DNA from: Psychrobacter sp. UBA3962
Lineage (GTDB): Bacteria; Pseudomonadota; Gammaproteobacteria; Pseudomonadales; Moraxellaceae
DNA length: 17,474 bases
NCBI RefSeq assembly: GCF_002385225.1
Contig: NZ_DGDC01000037.1
Location: forward strand, 1-17,474
Direction: 5' to 3'
Position numbers and translations under genes: made by a program. Positions within the stretch are counted from its first letter, which is position 1. Each line of letters begins with the position of its first letter. Below are positions 1 through 8,540 of this stretch, piece after piece. The notes below the pieces were generated by a model. The model saw nothing but the letters and a program-made list of their open reading frames with translations. It ran no database searches and was not told the DNA's origin.

Positions 1-71
1 TTTTTTAGAATTGGTATAAGTTTTATATTTTTGCAGCAAGCTATGAGTTTGGCCCTAAGATTGAGGTACAG

Positions 72-1061
72 GTGAGCCATGACAATGGTAAACGCTCATG
101 GCAAGAAGCTTTTTTAGTAGGTTCTATCTATGCTGAACAACTGGGATATATACCCCCTGATCTGAGAAAAGCCACTCATACGATAACCATTCATAACAAT
201 TATAATGGCCTAATGGCGGGAAATAATAATATCATTATCTTTGAGAAACGAGGCGCTGAACACATAGAGAAAGGTTCGATTGAAGAGGCATTATTTCATG
301 AAGCGACTCACAACTACTTTAATACTATGCTGTTTAAAAAAGAAGATCCTTTTTATGGCCTTTGGAAACAAGCCCAATCTAAAGATAATGACTATATTTC
401 TTACTACGCCAAGACCAATGACTTTGAAGACATTGCCGAAAGCTTTATTGCCTATTACGCAGTAAAATACAAAACAGAACGGGCAGGTAATCTTAAAGAT
501 AAGGTGCTAACTGCCATACCCAATCGAGTACTTTTCTTTGAGGGTATAAACCTGAATCTAACCCACCTACCCACTCATCTTAATTCGATTCACAAACCTT
601 GGCAGGCCTATCAAATCATCAGTTCTGAGGATCAAAGAGCTATTGATATTACCAACGATGGTCTTTTAACTTTGAAACCTGCATCTACAGACAAGAGTCA
701 ACTTTGGCAATTGATTTCAAAAGCGGATAGTCAGTATGGAAGTTCCAATAGATACCACATCAGAAGTATGCAATCTAATGACTATAAATGTATAGACGTT
801 ATCAATGGTGGTAGAGATGATCAAAGTCTACATTTAACAAAATGTGGCAACTATTCTGGCCAACTTTTCTCTTTAAAACCTGTAGATCCTCAACAATATC
901 AGCTCATGCCCTTGTGGCAAAAAAACCTAACCAAAAACCTTGCAGACCACACACCCACTTTGAACTGTATGTCTGTTATCGATAATAAAAGATTAAAGAG
1001 ACTTAAAATTACCCCGTGCGATGACTCACTGGAGCAGTTTTTCGTGCTGCGCCCTTATTGA
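72..1061 (+). CDS. Putative zinc metallopeptidase with C-terminal ricin-like beta-trefoil lectin domain, N-terminus uncertain
   Basis: The first half looks like a zincin peptidase. It has an HEATH zinc motif at residues 76-80, with His76, Glu77 and His80 as ligands and catalytic base. About 40 residues later comes a DFEDIAESF segment (117-125) that could give the third ligand (Glu119 or Glu123). From about residue 177 to the end there are three repeats of ricin B-type beta-trefoil style: an IDxxN or CIDVxN strand, an L-x-L strand, a Cys or polar loop, then a QxWxL or QxFxL strand. Such domains usually bind sugars, so the product is probably a secreted peptidase that sticks to glycans. No signal peptide is visible. 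The listed start is GTG with a weak GAGG upstream. The frame stays open back to position 9 and reads like protein, with TAG at 6-8. The gene may therefore be truncated, frameshifted or begin further upstream. The peptidase class is fairly safe; the substrate is unknown. Confidence 0.6.
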   Translation: MSHDNGKRSWQEAFLVGSIYAEQLGYIPPDLRKATHTITIHNNYNGLMAGNNNIIIFEKRGAEHIEKGSIEEALFHEATHNYFNTMLFKKEDPFYGLWKQAQSKDNDYISYYAKTNDFEDIAESFIAYYAVKYKTERAGNLKDKVLTAIPNRVLFFEGINLNLTHLPTHLNSIHKPWQAYQIISSEDQRAIDITNDGLLTLKPASTDKSQLWQLISKADSQYGSSNRYHIRSMQSNDYKCIDVINGGRDDQSLHLTKCGNYSGQLFSLKPVDPQQYQLMPLWQKNLTKNLADHTPTLNCMSVIDNKRLKRLKITPCDDSLEQFFVLRPY

Positions 1062-1098
1062 ACAATCGTATTATATGACAATTAAACACCTCACTAAT

Positions 1099-1129
1099 AA
1101 AAAAGCCCCAAATTATAATTAATTGGGGC
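1099..1129 (-). terminator. Rho-independent terminator of the hrpA-1155 unit
   Basis: A 7-bp GC-rich stem (GCCCCAA at 1105-1111 pairing with TTGGGGC at 1123-1129) has an AT-rich 11-base loop. On the minus strand it is followed by six T residues (1104-1099). It begins 26 bp past the stop of the minus-strand gene at 1155. On the plus strand the stem is followed only by TTCCTTCC, so it may stop the metallopeptidase transcript less well. Confidence 0.85.
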
Positions 1130-1154
1130 CTTCCTTCCTCTAGATATAACACTT

Positions 1155-2075
1155 TTAATGTTGAATATAACGATCAGGAGACTTCTGCCAGTGACATATC
1201 GCCGCTTCCATTTCCTGATAGCCCACATTTAAATAATCTGCTAGACCGATGGCATGATCATCGAGCTTAGCATCGTCTAACACACCAAATAACAGCTTAG
1301 CACCACGCTTAGGCCCGCTAGCTTCAGCGATATAGCAGCTGTCAGGTTCTACATCTGCTAAATCCATTTTCCCTAATAAACATAAATACTCAAAAGTAGA
1401 CAAGCGCCCGAAGCGATAAACATTTTTGCGGATTAAAGCATATAGCTGTTGAAAATAAGCTGTTTTATCTAGTACTGGCACCTTAGGCCGAAATAATACC
1501 TGATGACCGCCCTGCTCATTAATAAAATCAATGTAACTGCTAAACGCTATCGGTAAATGGCTTAACGATTCATAAGCACGATGATGACCAAACTTTGGCT
1601 TCGGATTACTAAGTGCTAAACTCGAAGACAGTTCTTCTAATAGCGCCATACGCTGATCGAAAGATTTATTAACTTGTTGCCAAGTCAGTGCTGTGTTTAA
1701 GTTTAAACCTACTCCCCCATATAGCTTTCGCATAAATGCCCAATCAGTTTGTTCACTATCATTGGTATATATTAATAAAAAACTTAGCCAACAGGCTTCC
1801 TCATAATCTTTATCTTTAAGATAAATGACGGCTTTTATTGGATTAAACTCTTCCCACTTAGGATTACAACACTGCTCCCTTATATTACTTTCTAGAAGGG
1901 CTTTAATGGCAGCTTCCTGTTCAATACTATCAATAAGCTGTAACGCTAATATCTCATAGACAATACTGGGTAGGCTCATGCTTAAATTATGCTTATTGAG
2001 ATATTCTTTAATATCATTTATTAACGTTATTACATGATTTTCATTGTCTTGAATTTTCATAATTTTGACAGTCAT
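1155..2075 (-). CDS. Protein resembling alpha-glutamyl/putrescinyl thymine pyrophosphorylase clade 3 (aGPT-Pplase3-like)
   Basis: The 306-residue soluble protein has no signal peptide or membrane segment. Two blocks stand out: GHHRAYESL (163-171), and a long C-terminal block with RFGRLSTFEYLCLLGK (221-236) and SGPKRGAKLL (253-262). This arrangement resembles helix-hairpin-helix DNA-glycosylase-like proteins named alpha-glutamyl/putrescinyl thymine pyrophosphorylases, which were predicted from phage hypermodified-thymine systems. The name is a recollection of the family and its chemistry is unproven here. The ATG at 2075 lies 38 bp after the hrpA stop on the same strand, so the two are probably co-transcribed and end at the 1099-1129 terminator. 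The SD for this start is poor: a GGTGA lies about 14 bases upstream. An in-frame ATG at 2060 is possible but has no better site. The protein could equally have an unrelated cellular DNA or RNA role. Confidence 0.5.
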   Translation of the reverse strand: MTVKIMKIQDNENHVITLINDIKEYLNKHNLSMSLPSIVYEILALQLIDSIEQEAAIKALLESNIREQCCNPKWEEFNPIKAVIYLKDKDYEEACWLSFLLIYTNDSEQTDWAFMRKLYGGVGLNLNTALTWQQVNKSFDQRMALLEELSSSLALSNPKPKFGHHRAYESLSHLPIAFSSYIDFINEQGGHQVLFRPKVPVLDKTAYFQQLYALIRKNVYRFGRLSTFEYLCLLGKMDLADVEPDSCYIAEASGPKRGAKLLFGVLDDAKLDDHAIGLADYLNVGYQEMEAAICHWQKSPDRYIQH

Positions 2076-2113
2076 TTAATAAAGAATATTCACCAGCACC
2101 TGATATATGAGAA

Positions 2114-5100
2114 TTATCGACGTACATTCACCTTTTCCCACATCTTATTAAGACGCTTTTGTGATACTGCTTGGCGAGTCTTCATAGGCTGAGCAAACAG
2201 CTGTATACGAAATTCTTCAACTAGCCAGCGATACTCACTAATGGTCTCGTCATCGGCACGTCCTGCCAAACGCTCCATATGAGTATCAAGCTCATATACC
2301 GCATCTAAGTCACCATCTAGATTGTGCTCTAGGCGTTCAAGACGAATCTCTAAAGCCTCAAGATAACGAGGATACTGTTGCCAATGCTCATAATCCATAC
2401 GATACACAAAGTCTGATAGATGCAAGTCATCGAGCTGATCTTCGATATCATCAATAGACTCACCAAATATCTCACGATCTAACATCAACAAACTGCGACG
2501 AATACGTTGCCAACGGGCATACACCTCTTTTAGCAACTTAAGAACGGTCTGGCCTTCAAGTAAAAACTGACCGAGTACAGCTTTTTCGGTTTGTTCAAAC
2601 TCAGTATCATCTAGTGGTAATTGCTCGGCAAGCCTATAGGCTACATCATCAGCATTGTCTGAAAGCTCTTCGTCATGGTTCTTAAATTTAGGCGCATGAA
2701 CCTCTAAAACAGCATCTAAGGTGGCATCGACAACAATGGTCTTTAGCTTCTCCATATCACCCAAAGGCGCAAATGCCAGCTTAAAGGTTTTATCTATTTG
2801 GCTGGTTAATTGCTTTTGTTTGGCCCCTAACTTAGATCGGATAAGGGTCAATACGCCTTTGCGATGGGCTTTAAGTGCAGCAGTGACATCGGTAAATTGA
2901 TGAATGGTTACGGCCTCGCCTGCTTCGTCAGCTACTAATGCAGAAAACTCTTTCATCACGATACCAGCACTGTGACGATTTTTACTGAATCTGTAATGCT
3001 CAGGGAAGTCGGTATGTACCCCTTGCGAATCCCCACCTTTTGATACCGCTTGACTGGTCTCGCTGGCATGACGTTGTTGTAGTGCCTTTAAATCACGTCC
3101 TTTTTCGATAACCCGTTTTTTATCATCAACCACACAAATCTGGGGCTGTAAATAACGGTCGATACTTGCGGGATTAAAATCTTCTGGCTTCACCCCTACC
3201 ACACCACGGCGTTGTAAGGCTTGGCACAACTGATTTAATAAGCCTGCTTGGTGATTTTCTTGTAATTCATCAAACAAATCATCGGCAGTATTTGGAATAG
3301 GAACAATCTTACGGCGAATGTCTTTCGGCAATGACTTCAGAAGCTGCAACACTAACTCATAACGCCAGCCTGGTACCCCCCATAGTAGCTCAATGGCATC
3401 AAGCTGCGGCAAAGCAGCTAGCGGCACACGAATGGTTACCCCATCATCTTCTGATGCCGGGTCAAACACATATTTAAGCGGCAACTTAAGATCACCCAGT
3501 TGCCAAACCTCAGGGAACTCGCCTGTGGTTGGTGCGGCTTCTTTTAATACATCTTCATCAGTGAAGAACAAGAACTTAGGATCTTCTTTTTCAACTTCCG
3601 CTCGCCAATCTTCAAACGCTTTACGACTGGCAATATGCTCAGGGATTTTACGCTCATAAAATTGATAAAGATCTTCTTCATCAACCAATAAATCACGGCG
3701 ACGCAACTTGTCTTCGATACGCTCTACGTCTGCGATTTTATCCATATTGTGCTGTAAGAATGGCGCTTGACGACCCAGATTACCAGTAACCAGACCATCA
3801 CGTAGGAAGATTTCACGTGACTCTTCTAGGTTGATCTGCTCGTAATTGGTCAGCTGTTTAGCAACGACAATCAGTCCAAACAAACTAATTTGAGCATAAG
3901 CACGGACACGCCCTGTCTTCTTCGACCAATGTGGTTCAAAGTAATGGTATTTAAGTAAGTTACCACCCGCAGAAATAATCCATTCTGGCTCAATCTTAGC
4001 CACAGTCCGCATAAATACTTGCGAGGTTTCTACTATTTCAAAGGCCATTACCCAAGCAGGCGCTTGCTTAAATACAGTGCTGGCTGGAAATATTTTCGCT
4101 TTTTGCTGGCGAGCGGCTAAGTACTCCCCGCGTTGATCCGTTTTATGAGCAATCACTGATAATAGCCCCGTCAACAAGGCACGATGCAGATTGGCATATT
4201 TAACCGCACGCTGCTCTTGATCGATCTCATTATCACTAGCCTTATCAACAATTAAATCACTAGCAACACGCTTGGCTACTTTAGAGGCTGGATTGGCTTT
4301 TCCTTTATTCTTGCCATTTTGAGATTCAGGTTTGTCTTTACGTTCGGTACCAGAGTCGGTCAATAGCTTAAGATCAGTGACCATCTGCTCAAGCTGACGG
4401 TAAGTCTTCTCCCATTCACGTAAACGCGGGAAGCTTAAATAGTGCTTTTTAGCAAATGACTTGCGCTGACTGTTACTCAGCTTGTTACTACCTCCGCCAT
4501 ATAAGGCATTCCATAAACTTAAATAAAATAAGAAATCAGAATCTTCTTGACGGAAGATAGCGTGTTTTTGGTCTGCCTGAGCCCGCTTTTCTGCAGGACG
4601 CTCACGGGGATCTTGCACGGCCAAAGCTGCAACGATAATCAGCATCTCTAGCATACAATCAAAATCACTACCGGCCACCAACATACGCGCCAGCCTTGGG
4701 TCAATCGGCATACGTGCCATTTTTTGACCAATACGGGTCAGCTTGACTTCGTTTAAAGTTTGTTTCGATAGGGTTTTTTTGCTATTCGGATTTTTGGGAG
4801 CGATTGCACCCAATTCATCAAGTAGCTTGCGCCCATCTTTCACCAAACGGCTATCGGGTGGCTCAATAAAATCAAAATTCTCAACCGTACCCAAGCGGAG
4901 GCTCGCCATTTGCAAGATAACAGACGCTAAGTTGGTACGTAGAATCTCAGGTTCAGTGTATTCTGGACGACTTTCAAAATCTTCTTCTGAATATAGTCGA
5001 ATACAAACACCAGGAGCCACACGACCACAGCGGCCTTTACGTTGGTTTGCCGCGGCTTGCGAGATGGCTTCAATCGGTAAACGTTGCACTCGCGAGCGAT

Positions 5101-6367
5101 AGGAATAGCGTGAAATACGGGCGAAGCCTAAATCAATAACGTAGCGGATACCAGGAACGGTTAGCGCCGTCTCTGCAACGTTAGTAGCAATAACAATACG
5201 TCTGCCACGACCTGAGGGCTGAAAAATTCGCTGCTGTTCAGCATAAGTCTGACGCGCAAATAAAGGCAATACTTCGGTATGGCGTGGCCCATGCGCAACC
5301 AATACCTCTTGCATCTCTCTAATTTCAGCCTCGGTGGCTGCAAATACTAAGATATCTGCATGCTCAGGATGACCTTTGGCGGTAGCATCTTCAAAGCACT
5401 CTTCTACTGCCGCTACTAAAGCGCGCGGTAAATTATCTTCAAAGTCATCAAAGCTGTCATCATCAGAGCTGGTCACCGGTGTGTCTGTTAAAGGACGATA
5501 TCGAACCTCAACCGGATAGCCCCGACCCTCCACATCGATAACCGGTGCAGGCACCATGCGCTTTTTGGCTTTATCATACTGGGCAAAATACTCACTGAAG
5601 CGGCCCGTATCAAGGGTCGCTGAAGTGATAATAACTTTTAAATCAGGACGTTTGGGTAGCAGCTGCTTTAGATAGCCCATAATAAAGTCAATGTTTAGAC
5701 TTCGTTCATGCGCCTCATCAATAATGATGGTGTCATATTTACTTAAAAAGCGATCATGACCCAGTTCAGCCAATAAAATACCGTCTGTCATTAATTTAAC
5801 GACAGATTTGGCTGTACCCTGCTCATTAAAGCGGATTTTGAAACTGACCGTTTCCCCTAGTGGCTCGCCCAATTCTTCAGCAATACGGTTGGCCACACTA
5901 CGTGCTGCCAATCGTCTAGGCTGGGTATGACCAATTTGACCGGTAATACCACGACCTGCCAGCATCGCAAGCTTTGGTAATTGCGTGGTTTTACCCGAGC
6001 CAGTTTCACCCGCCACAATAATAACCTGATGATCATGAATCGCTTGAATGATATCTTCGCTACGTTTACTGACTGGCAATTCTTCATTTAATGTTTCTGC
6101 CAAATTAGCAGGAATACTGTCCATACGCTCTTGAACCACTTGCTGCGAGCGTGACTTAATTTTATCAAAGGTAGCTTGTTTTTCCGCCAAAGCTTTGGGA
6201 TTGGTATTTTTTGCAGGACGGCTTAGCTCACGCTGTAAGCGATTTAAAAAATGACGGTCTTTGGCCAATACTGGCAACTCGCCGATTTGTTTTGCCGTTT
6301 GCAGATTATTGGAGGCAGTGACAGCAACTTCTGATGCTGTATGAATGTCATTACTGTCTTTAGTCAT
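2114..6367 (-). CDS. hrpA: ATP-dependent RNA helicase HrpA (DEAH box)
   Basis: This is a cytosolic DEAH/RHA RNA helicase. In E. coli, HrpA takes part in mRNA processing and in rescue of stalled ribosomes. The full motif set is visible: Walker A GETGSGKT (120-127), TQPRR (148-152), DEAH (217-220), SAT (249-251), and motif VI QRKGRCGR (442-449). A winged-helix/HA2 region follows at about 460-670. The C-terminal DUF3418 region begins near residue 847 (EESREIFLRDGLVTG) and runs to the end. At 1417 residues it is about 100 longer than the E. coli protein. A Lys/Ser/Asn-rich low-complexity stretch at about 672-719 accounts for part of the difference. The ATG at 6367 has no clear SD, but a TATAAT lies about 25 bp upstream. 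No frame disruption is seen. The gene is followed at 38 bp by the aGPT-Pplase-like gene. Confidence 0.97.
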   Translation of the reverse strand: MTKDSNDIHTASEVAVTASNNLQTAKQIGELPVLAKDRHFLNRLQRELSRPAKNTNPKALAEKQATFDKIKSRSQQVVQERMDSIPANLAETLNEELPVSKRSEDIIQAIHDHQVIIVAGETGSGKTTQLPKLAMLAGRGITGQIGHTQPRRLAARSVANRIAEELGEPLGETVSFKIRFNEQGTAKSVVKLMTDGILLAELGHDRFLSKYDTIIIDEAHERSLNIDFIMGYLKQLLPKRPDLKVIITSATLDTGRFSEYFAQYDKAKKRMVPAPVIDVEGRGYPVEVRYRPLTDTPVTSSDDDSFDDFEDNLPRALVAAVEECFEDATAKGHPEHADILVFAATEAEIREMQEVLVAHGPRHTEVLPLFARQTYAEQQRIFQPSGRGRRIVIATNVAETALTVPGIRYVIDLGFARISRYSYRSRVQRLPIEAISQAAANQRKGRCGRVAPGVCIRLYSEEDFESRPEYTEPEILRTNLASVILQMASLRLGTVENFDFIEPPDSRLVKDGRKLLDELGAIAPKNPNSKKTLSKQTLNEVKLTRIGQKMARMPIDPRLARMLVAGSDFDCMLEMLIIVAALAVQDPRERPAEKRAQADQKHAIFRQEDSDFLFYLSLWNALYGGGSNKLSNSQRKSFAKKHYLSFPRLREWEKTYRQLEQMVTDLKLLTDSGTERKDKPESQNGKNKGKANPASKVAKRVASDLIVDKASDNEIDQEQRAVKYANLHRALLTGLLSVIAHKTDQRGEYLAARQQKAKIFPASTVFKQAPAWVMAFEIVETSQVFMRTVAKIEPEWIISAGGNLLKYHYFEPHWSKKTGRVRAYAQISLFGLIVVAKQLTNYEQINLEESREIFLRDGLVTGNLGRQAPFLQHNMDKIADVERIEDKLRRRDLLVDEEDLYQFYERKIPEHIASRKAFEDWRAEVEKEDPKFLFFTDEDVLKEAAPTTGEFPEVWQLGDLKLPLKYVFDPASEDDGVTIRVPLAALPQLDAIELLWGVPGWRYELVLQLLKSLPKDIRRKIVPIPNTADDLFDELQENHQAGLLNQLCQALQRRGVVGVKPEDFNPASIDRYLQPQICVVDDKKRVIEKGRDLKALQQRHASETSQAVSKGGDSQGVHTDFPEHYRFSKNRHSAGIVMKEFSALVADEAGEAVTIHQFTDVTAALKAHRKGVLTLIRSKLGAKQKQLTSQIDKTFKLAFAPLGDMEKLKTIVVDATLDAVLEVHAPKFKNHDEELSDNADDVAYRLAEQLPLDDTEFEQTEKAVLGQFLLEGQTVLKLLKEVYARWQRIRRSLLMLDREIFGESIDDIEDQLDDLHLSDFVYRMDYEHWQQYPRYLEALEIRLERLEHNLDGDLDAVYELDTHMERLAGRADDETISEYRWLVEEFRIQLFAQPMKTRQAVSQKRLNKMWEKVNVRR

Positions 6368-6391
6368 ATATATTTTGGCTTTATTAGCGAT

Positions 6392-6420
6392 ATTATAGTT
6401 AAGGAAGCTCTAACTGTGAT
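6392..6420 (-). promoter_or_regulatory. Candidate hrpA promoter
   Basis: A perfect -10 hexamer TATAAT on the minus strand (6392-6397) lies 24 bp upstream of the hrpA ATG. The -35 region (about 6415-6420, ATCACA) is weak. Transcription would start about 18 bases before the ATG, which fits the absence of an obvious SD. The 289-bp spacer 6368-6656 holds no gene that I can see. Confidence 0.35.
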
Positions 6421-6502
6421 AACTAGCATTAAAACAGTTATAAAAGATAAAAACCTATCAATCAGGATTTTAATAAGAATTTGATATGAAATTAAGCAAC
6501 AA

Positions 6503-6552
6503 GGGTCACAAATTCTAGCTTAGGCTATTTATTATAGCGAAATAAGTGACCC
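6503..6552. repeat. Inverted repeat GGGTCAC/GTGACCC in the hrpA upstream spacer
   Basis: GGGTCAC (6503-6509) and GTGACCC (6546-6552) are perfect 7-bp inverted arms 36 bp apart. The interior contains a smaller TAGC/GCTA pairing. The structure lies between the DUF1543 gene and hrpA on the minus-strand path, upstream of the hrpA promoter. It could be an RNA fold, a regulator site or a remnant of a small repeat; no function can be assigned. Confidence 0.35.
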
Positions 6553-6582
6553 TGCATTAGAGGTTTATGAGGGTTTACAAGC

Positions 6583-6608
6583 AGTTATCAAGTTTTTAAG
6601 AGATAACT
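6583..6608. repeat. Stem-loop AGTTATC/GATAACT downstream of the DUF1543 gene
   Basis: AGTTATC (6583-6589) pairs with GATAACT (6602-6608) around a 12-base AT-rich loop. It is about 50 bp past the stop of the minus-strand DUF1543 gene. It has no T tract on the minus strand, so it is at best a weak terminator or a 3' end-protecting stem. Confidence 0.3.
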
Positions 6609-6656
6609 CAGCTCAATTAACTGTGTATTTCATTGCTTAGAAGTTGGCTCACGAGC

Positions 6657-7277
6657 CTATAAACCCAAAGCTTGGAGCTTTTTGATACTGAGATAACCAA
6701 CATAGGCCTTATCCTCGACTGGTTCAATATCTTCAGCCAAGGCCTCTATAAACAACCTTCCTAAGGAAATCAGACCTGACACATCATAAATTTCATCGAC
6801 ATCTACACAAAGTTTATCATCAATGTGTGAGGCGCCATTAAAGGGGGTCTCTTTATCGCTGTAACTAAAGTCTTTATAAAACTTTGTCTTTCGGGCATAG
6901 GCTTTGGCCGCTGACTCTGTAGGCGCAACAACCAATAACTTATGATGAAATTCTTCAATACTACCCTGCTGGTAACCCCCTAGATTAATAAAATACAACT
7001 TAGGCGATTCTTGCGGCTGTGCTTCTTTATTTTGAGTGTGGTCCGTGTGCTCATCGGCTCTCCAAGATATTTTATAATATTTCTCGTCTACACCGATTAC
7101 GTGAGTTACCGCTTGGTAAGAATCAATATGCCACTTATTTTTGACCTCTGGCCAATGGGTATTGATAGCAGGAATAAGAGCGCTCAATTTCTCGCCCACT
7201 CCAAAGAAAATATCGTGTTGCTCGATTAAACGCCCTTTAGGCCGAGCTCCCAGTTGGACCATAAATAATGTTGGCAT
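6657..7277 (-). CDS. DUF1543 domain-containing protein
   Basis: The protein matches the DUF1543 pattern: an N-terminal block PTLFMVQLGARPKGRLIEQHD with IFFGVGEKL, then HWPEV and a KWHIDSYQAVTHV segment. A second half-repeat starts near residue 94 (LYFINLGGYQQGSIEEFHHK) and includes a VAPTESAAKAYAR segment. The two halves look like copies of one alpha/beta fold. No catalytic motif, signal peptide or membrane segment is seen, and the molecular function is unknown. I chose ATG at 7277 (206 residues) because AGGA sits 6-9 bases upstream. The longer frame would start at TTG at 7304 with no such site. The gene follows the alpha/beta-hydrolase gene by 40 bp on the same strand and may be co-transcribed with it. 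The stop codon lies inside a short GGCTC-AC-GAGCC palindrome. Confidence 0.8.
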   Translation of the reverse strand: MPTLFMVQLGARPKGRLIEQHDIFFGVGEKLSALIPAINTHWPEVKNKWHIDSYQAVTHVIGVDEKYYKISWRADEHTDHTQNKEAQPQESPKLYFINLGGYQQGSIEEFHHKLLVVAPTESAAKAYARKTKFYKDFSYSDKETPFNGASHIDDKLCVDVDEIYDVSGLISLGRLFIEALAEDIEPVEDKAYVGYLSIKKLQALGL

Positions 7278-7317
7278 ATCGTATCCTAATGAAGAATTAA
7301 ACAAGTTATTGCTTGGT

Positions 7318-8331
7318 CTATTTTGACTGCTGTAAGAACTGTTTTACGACAGCTACAGTGGCTTTAGGGTCCTCTTCATGGGGCACATGACCTAGATTAT
7401 CAAATATAACCAATTGACTGTTTGGTATGGCTTCCTTAAATTTATACGCATTATCTATTGGGATTAAATCATCTTTTGCTCCCCAAAGGATAAGCGTCGG
7501 CTGTTTTATGTTGCCGATTTGCGCCACCTCATTTCCAGCGAATGATTCACGCATGCGTTGAGTTAAAGCTCTACGGTTCCCCTCACGTCTGGTTAGCTCA
7601 TAATATCTATTTACCAGCTCATCACTAACTTTAGAGTCATCAGCGTAAACGCTCTCAACACTTTTACGCACCAAACTTTTAGGTAATACTTTTGATACTA
7701 AAGGGTCCAAAATGGGATACTGCGCCAGTTTAAAACCCACTGGGATGTGTTTTGGTGTAAAAGGAAAGCCTGATGCGTCTACTAAAATAAGACGATTAAT
7801 TCTATCAGGGTGTCGCAAAGTAGTTAGCCAAGCAATTCCGCCACCCAGCGAGTTGCCCGCAATCGTTGCTTCACCAATTTTCATTTGGTCCATCACACCA
7901 ATAACCGTATCAACATAATTACCCATAGTATAGCGTTTACTAGAATTGGCATAGGGTCCGGTTAGACCAAAGGCAGGCAAGTCCATGCGTACTACACAAT
8001 AGTCTTTATCAAGCTCCGACACCCAGCCATTCCAAGTGTGTAAGCTGGCAGATGTACCATGAATTAGGACAATGTTTTCCGGCTTGCTGTTCTCTTTACC
8101 TGTCTTATCTTGCGCCTGACATAAGTCTGACTGCGCCACATGAACTTTTAATCCCTCTAAATCCACGTAAGAGCTTGTGGGCAATTCCCAATGTTGCAGC
8201 TGAGTTGGGGCTAAATCTGGTTTCCACACGCAGCCCGTTACTAATGCCACTGAAGCCGCTAGCATTCCAGCCTTGGTTAGCATTTTAACTGTTGAATGAC
8301 TTTCTTTATTAACAACTGACTGAGTACTCAT
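7318..8331 (-). CDS. Alpha/beta-hydrolase lipoprotein (putative esterase/lipase)
   Basis: The N-terminus has basic residues, a hydrophobic run (about 22-32) and the lipobox VTGC with Cys34, so it is predicted to be a lipoprotein anchored in the envelope. The mature part is a classic alpha/beta-hydrolase. It has the oxyanion-side motif HGTSAS (91-96), the nucleophile elbow GNSLGG with Ser161, the acid in WGAKDDLIP (probably Asp287), and the catalytic His315 in NLGH. All triad residues are present, so it should be an active serine hydrolase; ester or lipid substrates are likely but unproven. The length of 337 residues is normal for the group. The ATG at 8331 has AGG about 7 bases upstream. The DUF1543 gene follows at 40 bp. 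A 20-bp dyad upstream (8393-8412) may be an operator. Confidence 0.88.
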   Translation of the reverse strand: MSTQSVVNKESHSTVKMLTKAGMLAASVALVTGCVWKPDLAPTQLQHWELPTSSYVDLEGLKVHVAQSDLCQAQDKTGKENSKPENIVLIHGTSASLHTWNGWVSELDKDYCVVRMDLPAFGLTGPYANSSKRYTMGNYVDTVIGVMDQMKIGEATIAGNSLGGGIAWLTTLRHPDRINRLILVDASGFPFTPKHIPVGFKLAQYPILDPLVSKVLPKSLVRKSVESVYADDSKVSDELVNRYYELTRREGNRRALTQRMRESFAGNEVAQIGNIKQPTLILWGAKDDLIPIDNAYKFKEAIPNSQLVIFDNLGHVPHEEDPKATVAVVKQFLQQSK

Positions 8332-8392
8332 TGATGACCTATCCTTGGTTTATTAATGTTGAAGCATTGCTACTTTTAGCATTTATTTAAAT

Positions 8393-8412
8393 ACTTAACT
8401 TTTGAATTAAGT
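8393..8412. promoter_or_regulatory. Dyad symmetry upstream of the hydrolase gene, possible operator
   Basis: ACTTAA (8393-8398) and TTAAGT (8407-8412) form a perfect inverted repeat with an 8-bp centre (CTTTTGAA) about 62 bp upstream of the hydrolase ATG. Size and position fit a repressor site, but AT-rich dyads arise easily by chance. No convincing -35/-10 pair was found next to it. Confidence 0.25.
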
Positions 8413-8470
8413 CTTTAATGTAACTTAGAATCTAGCCTTTATTGTTTAGAGTTTTGAGTAATAATTCCAT

Positions 8471-8495
8471 AAAAAAAAGCGACCTAAAGGTCGCT
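8471..8495 (-). terminator. Rho-independent terminator downstream of tnpB
   Basis: AGCGACC (8478-8484) pairs with GGTCGCT (8489-8495) around a TAAA loop. On the minus strand the stem runs straight into eight T residues (8478-8471). It lies outside the presumed right end of the insertion element. It was therefore probably the original sohB-side terminator, and now also stops tnpB and guide-RNA readthrough before the hydrolase gene. Confidence 0.88.
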
Positions 8496-8540
8496 CTTAT
8501 CAAATGCAGCTGAAAAACAATTAACTATCAGGCCATTATA

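Noticed and set aside
3393..3659. Open frame on the plus strand within hrpA (88 codons)
   Set aside because: Antisense to the DUF3418 region; low-complexity product and no support from motifs.
4743..5102. Open frame on the plus strand within hrpA (119 codons)
   Set aside because: It lies antisense to highly conserved helicase sequence, and its product is Ser/Arg-rich without recognisable motifs, as expected of a mirror frame.
7278..7304. TTG start giving the DUF1543 protein nine extra residues
   Set aside because: The ATG at 7277 has a good AGGA site and begins exactly at the conserved PTLFMVQLG block.
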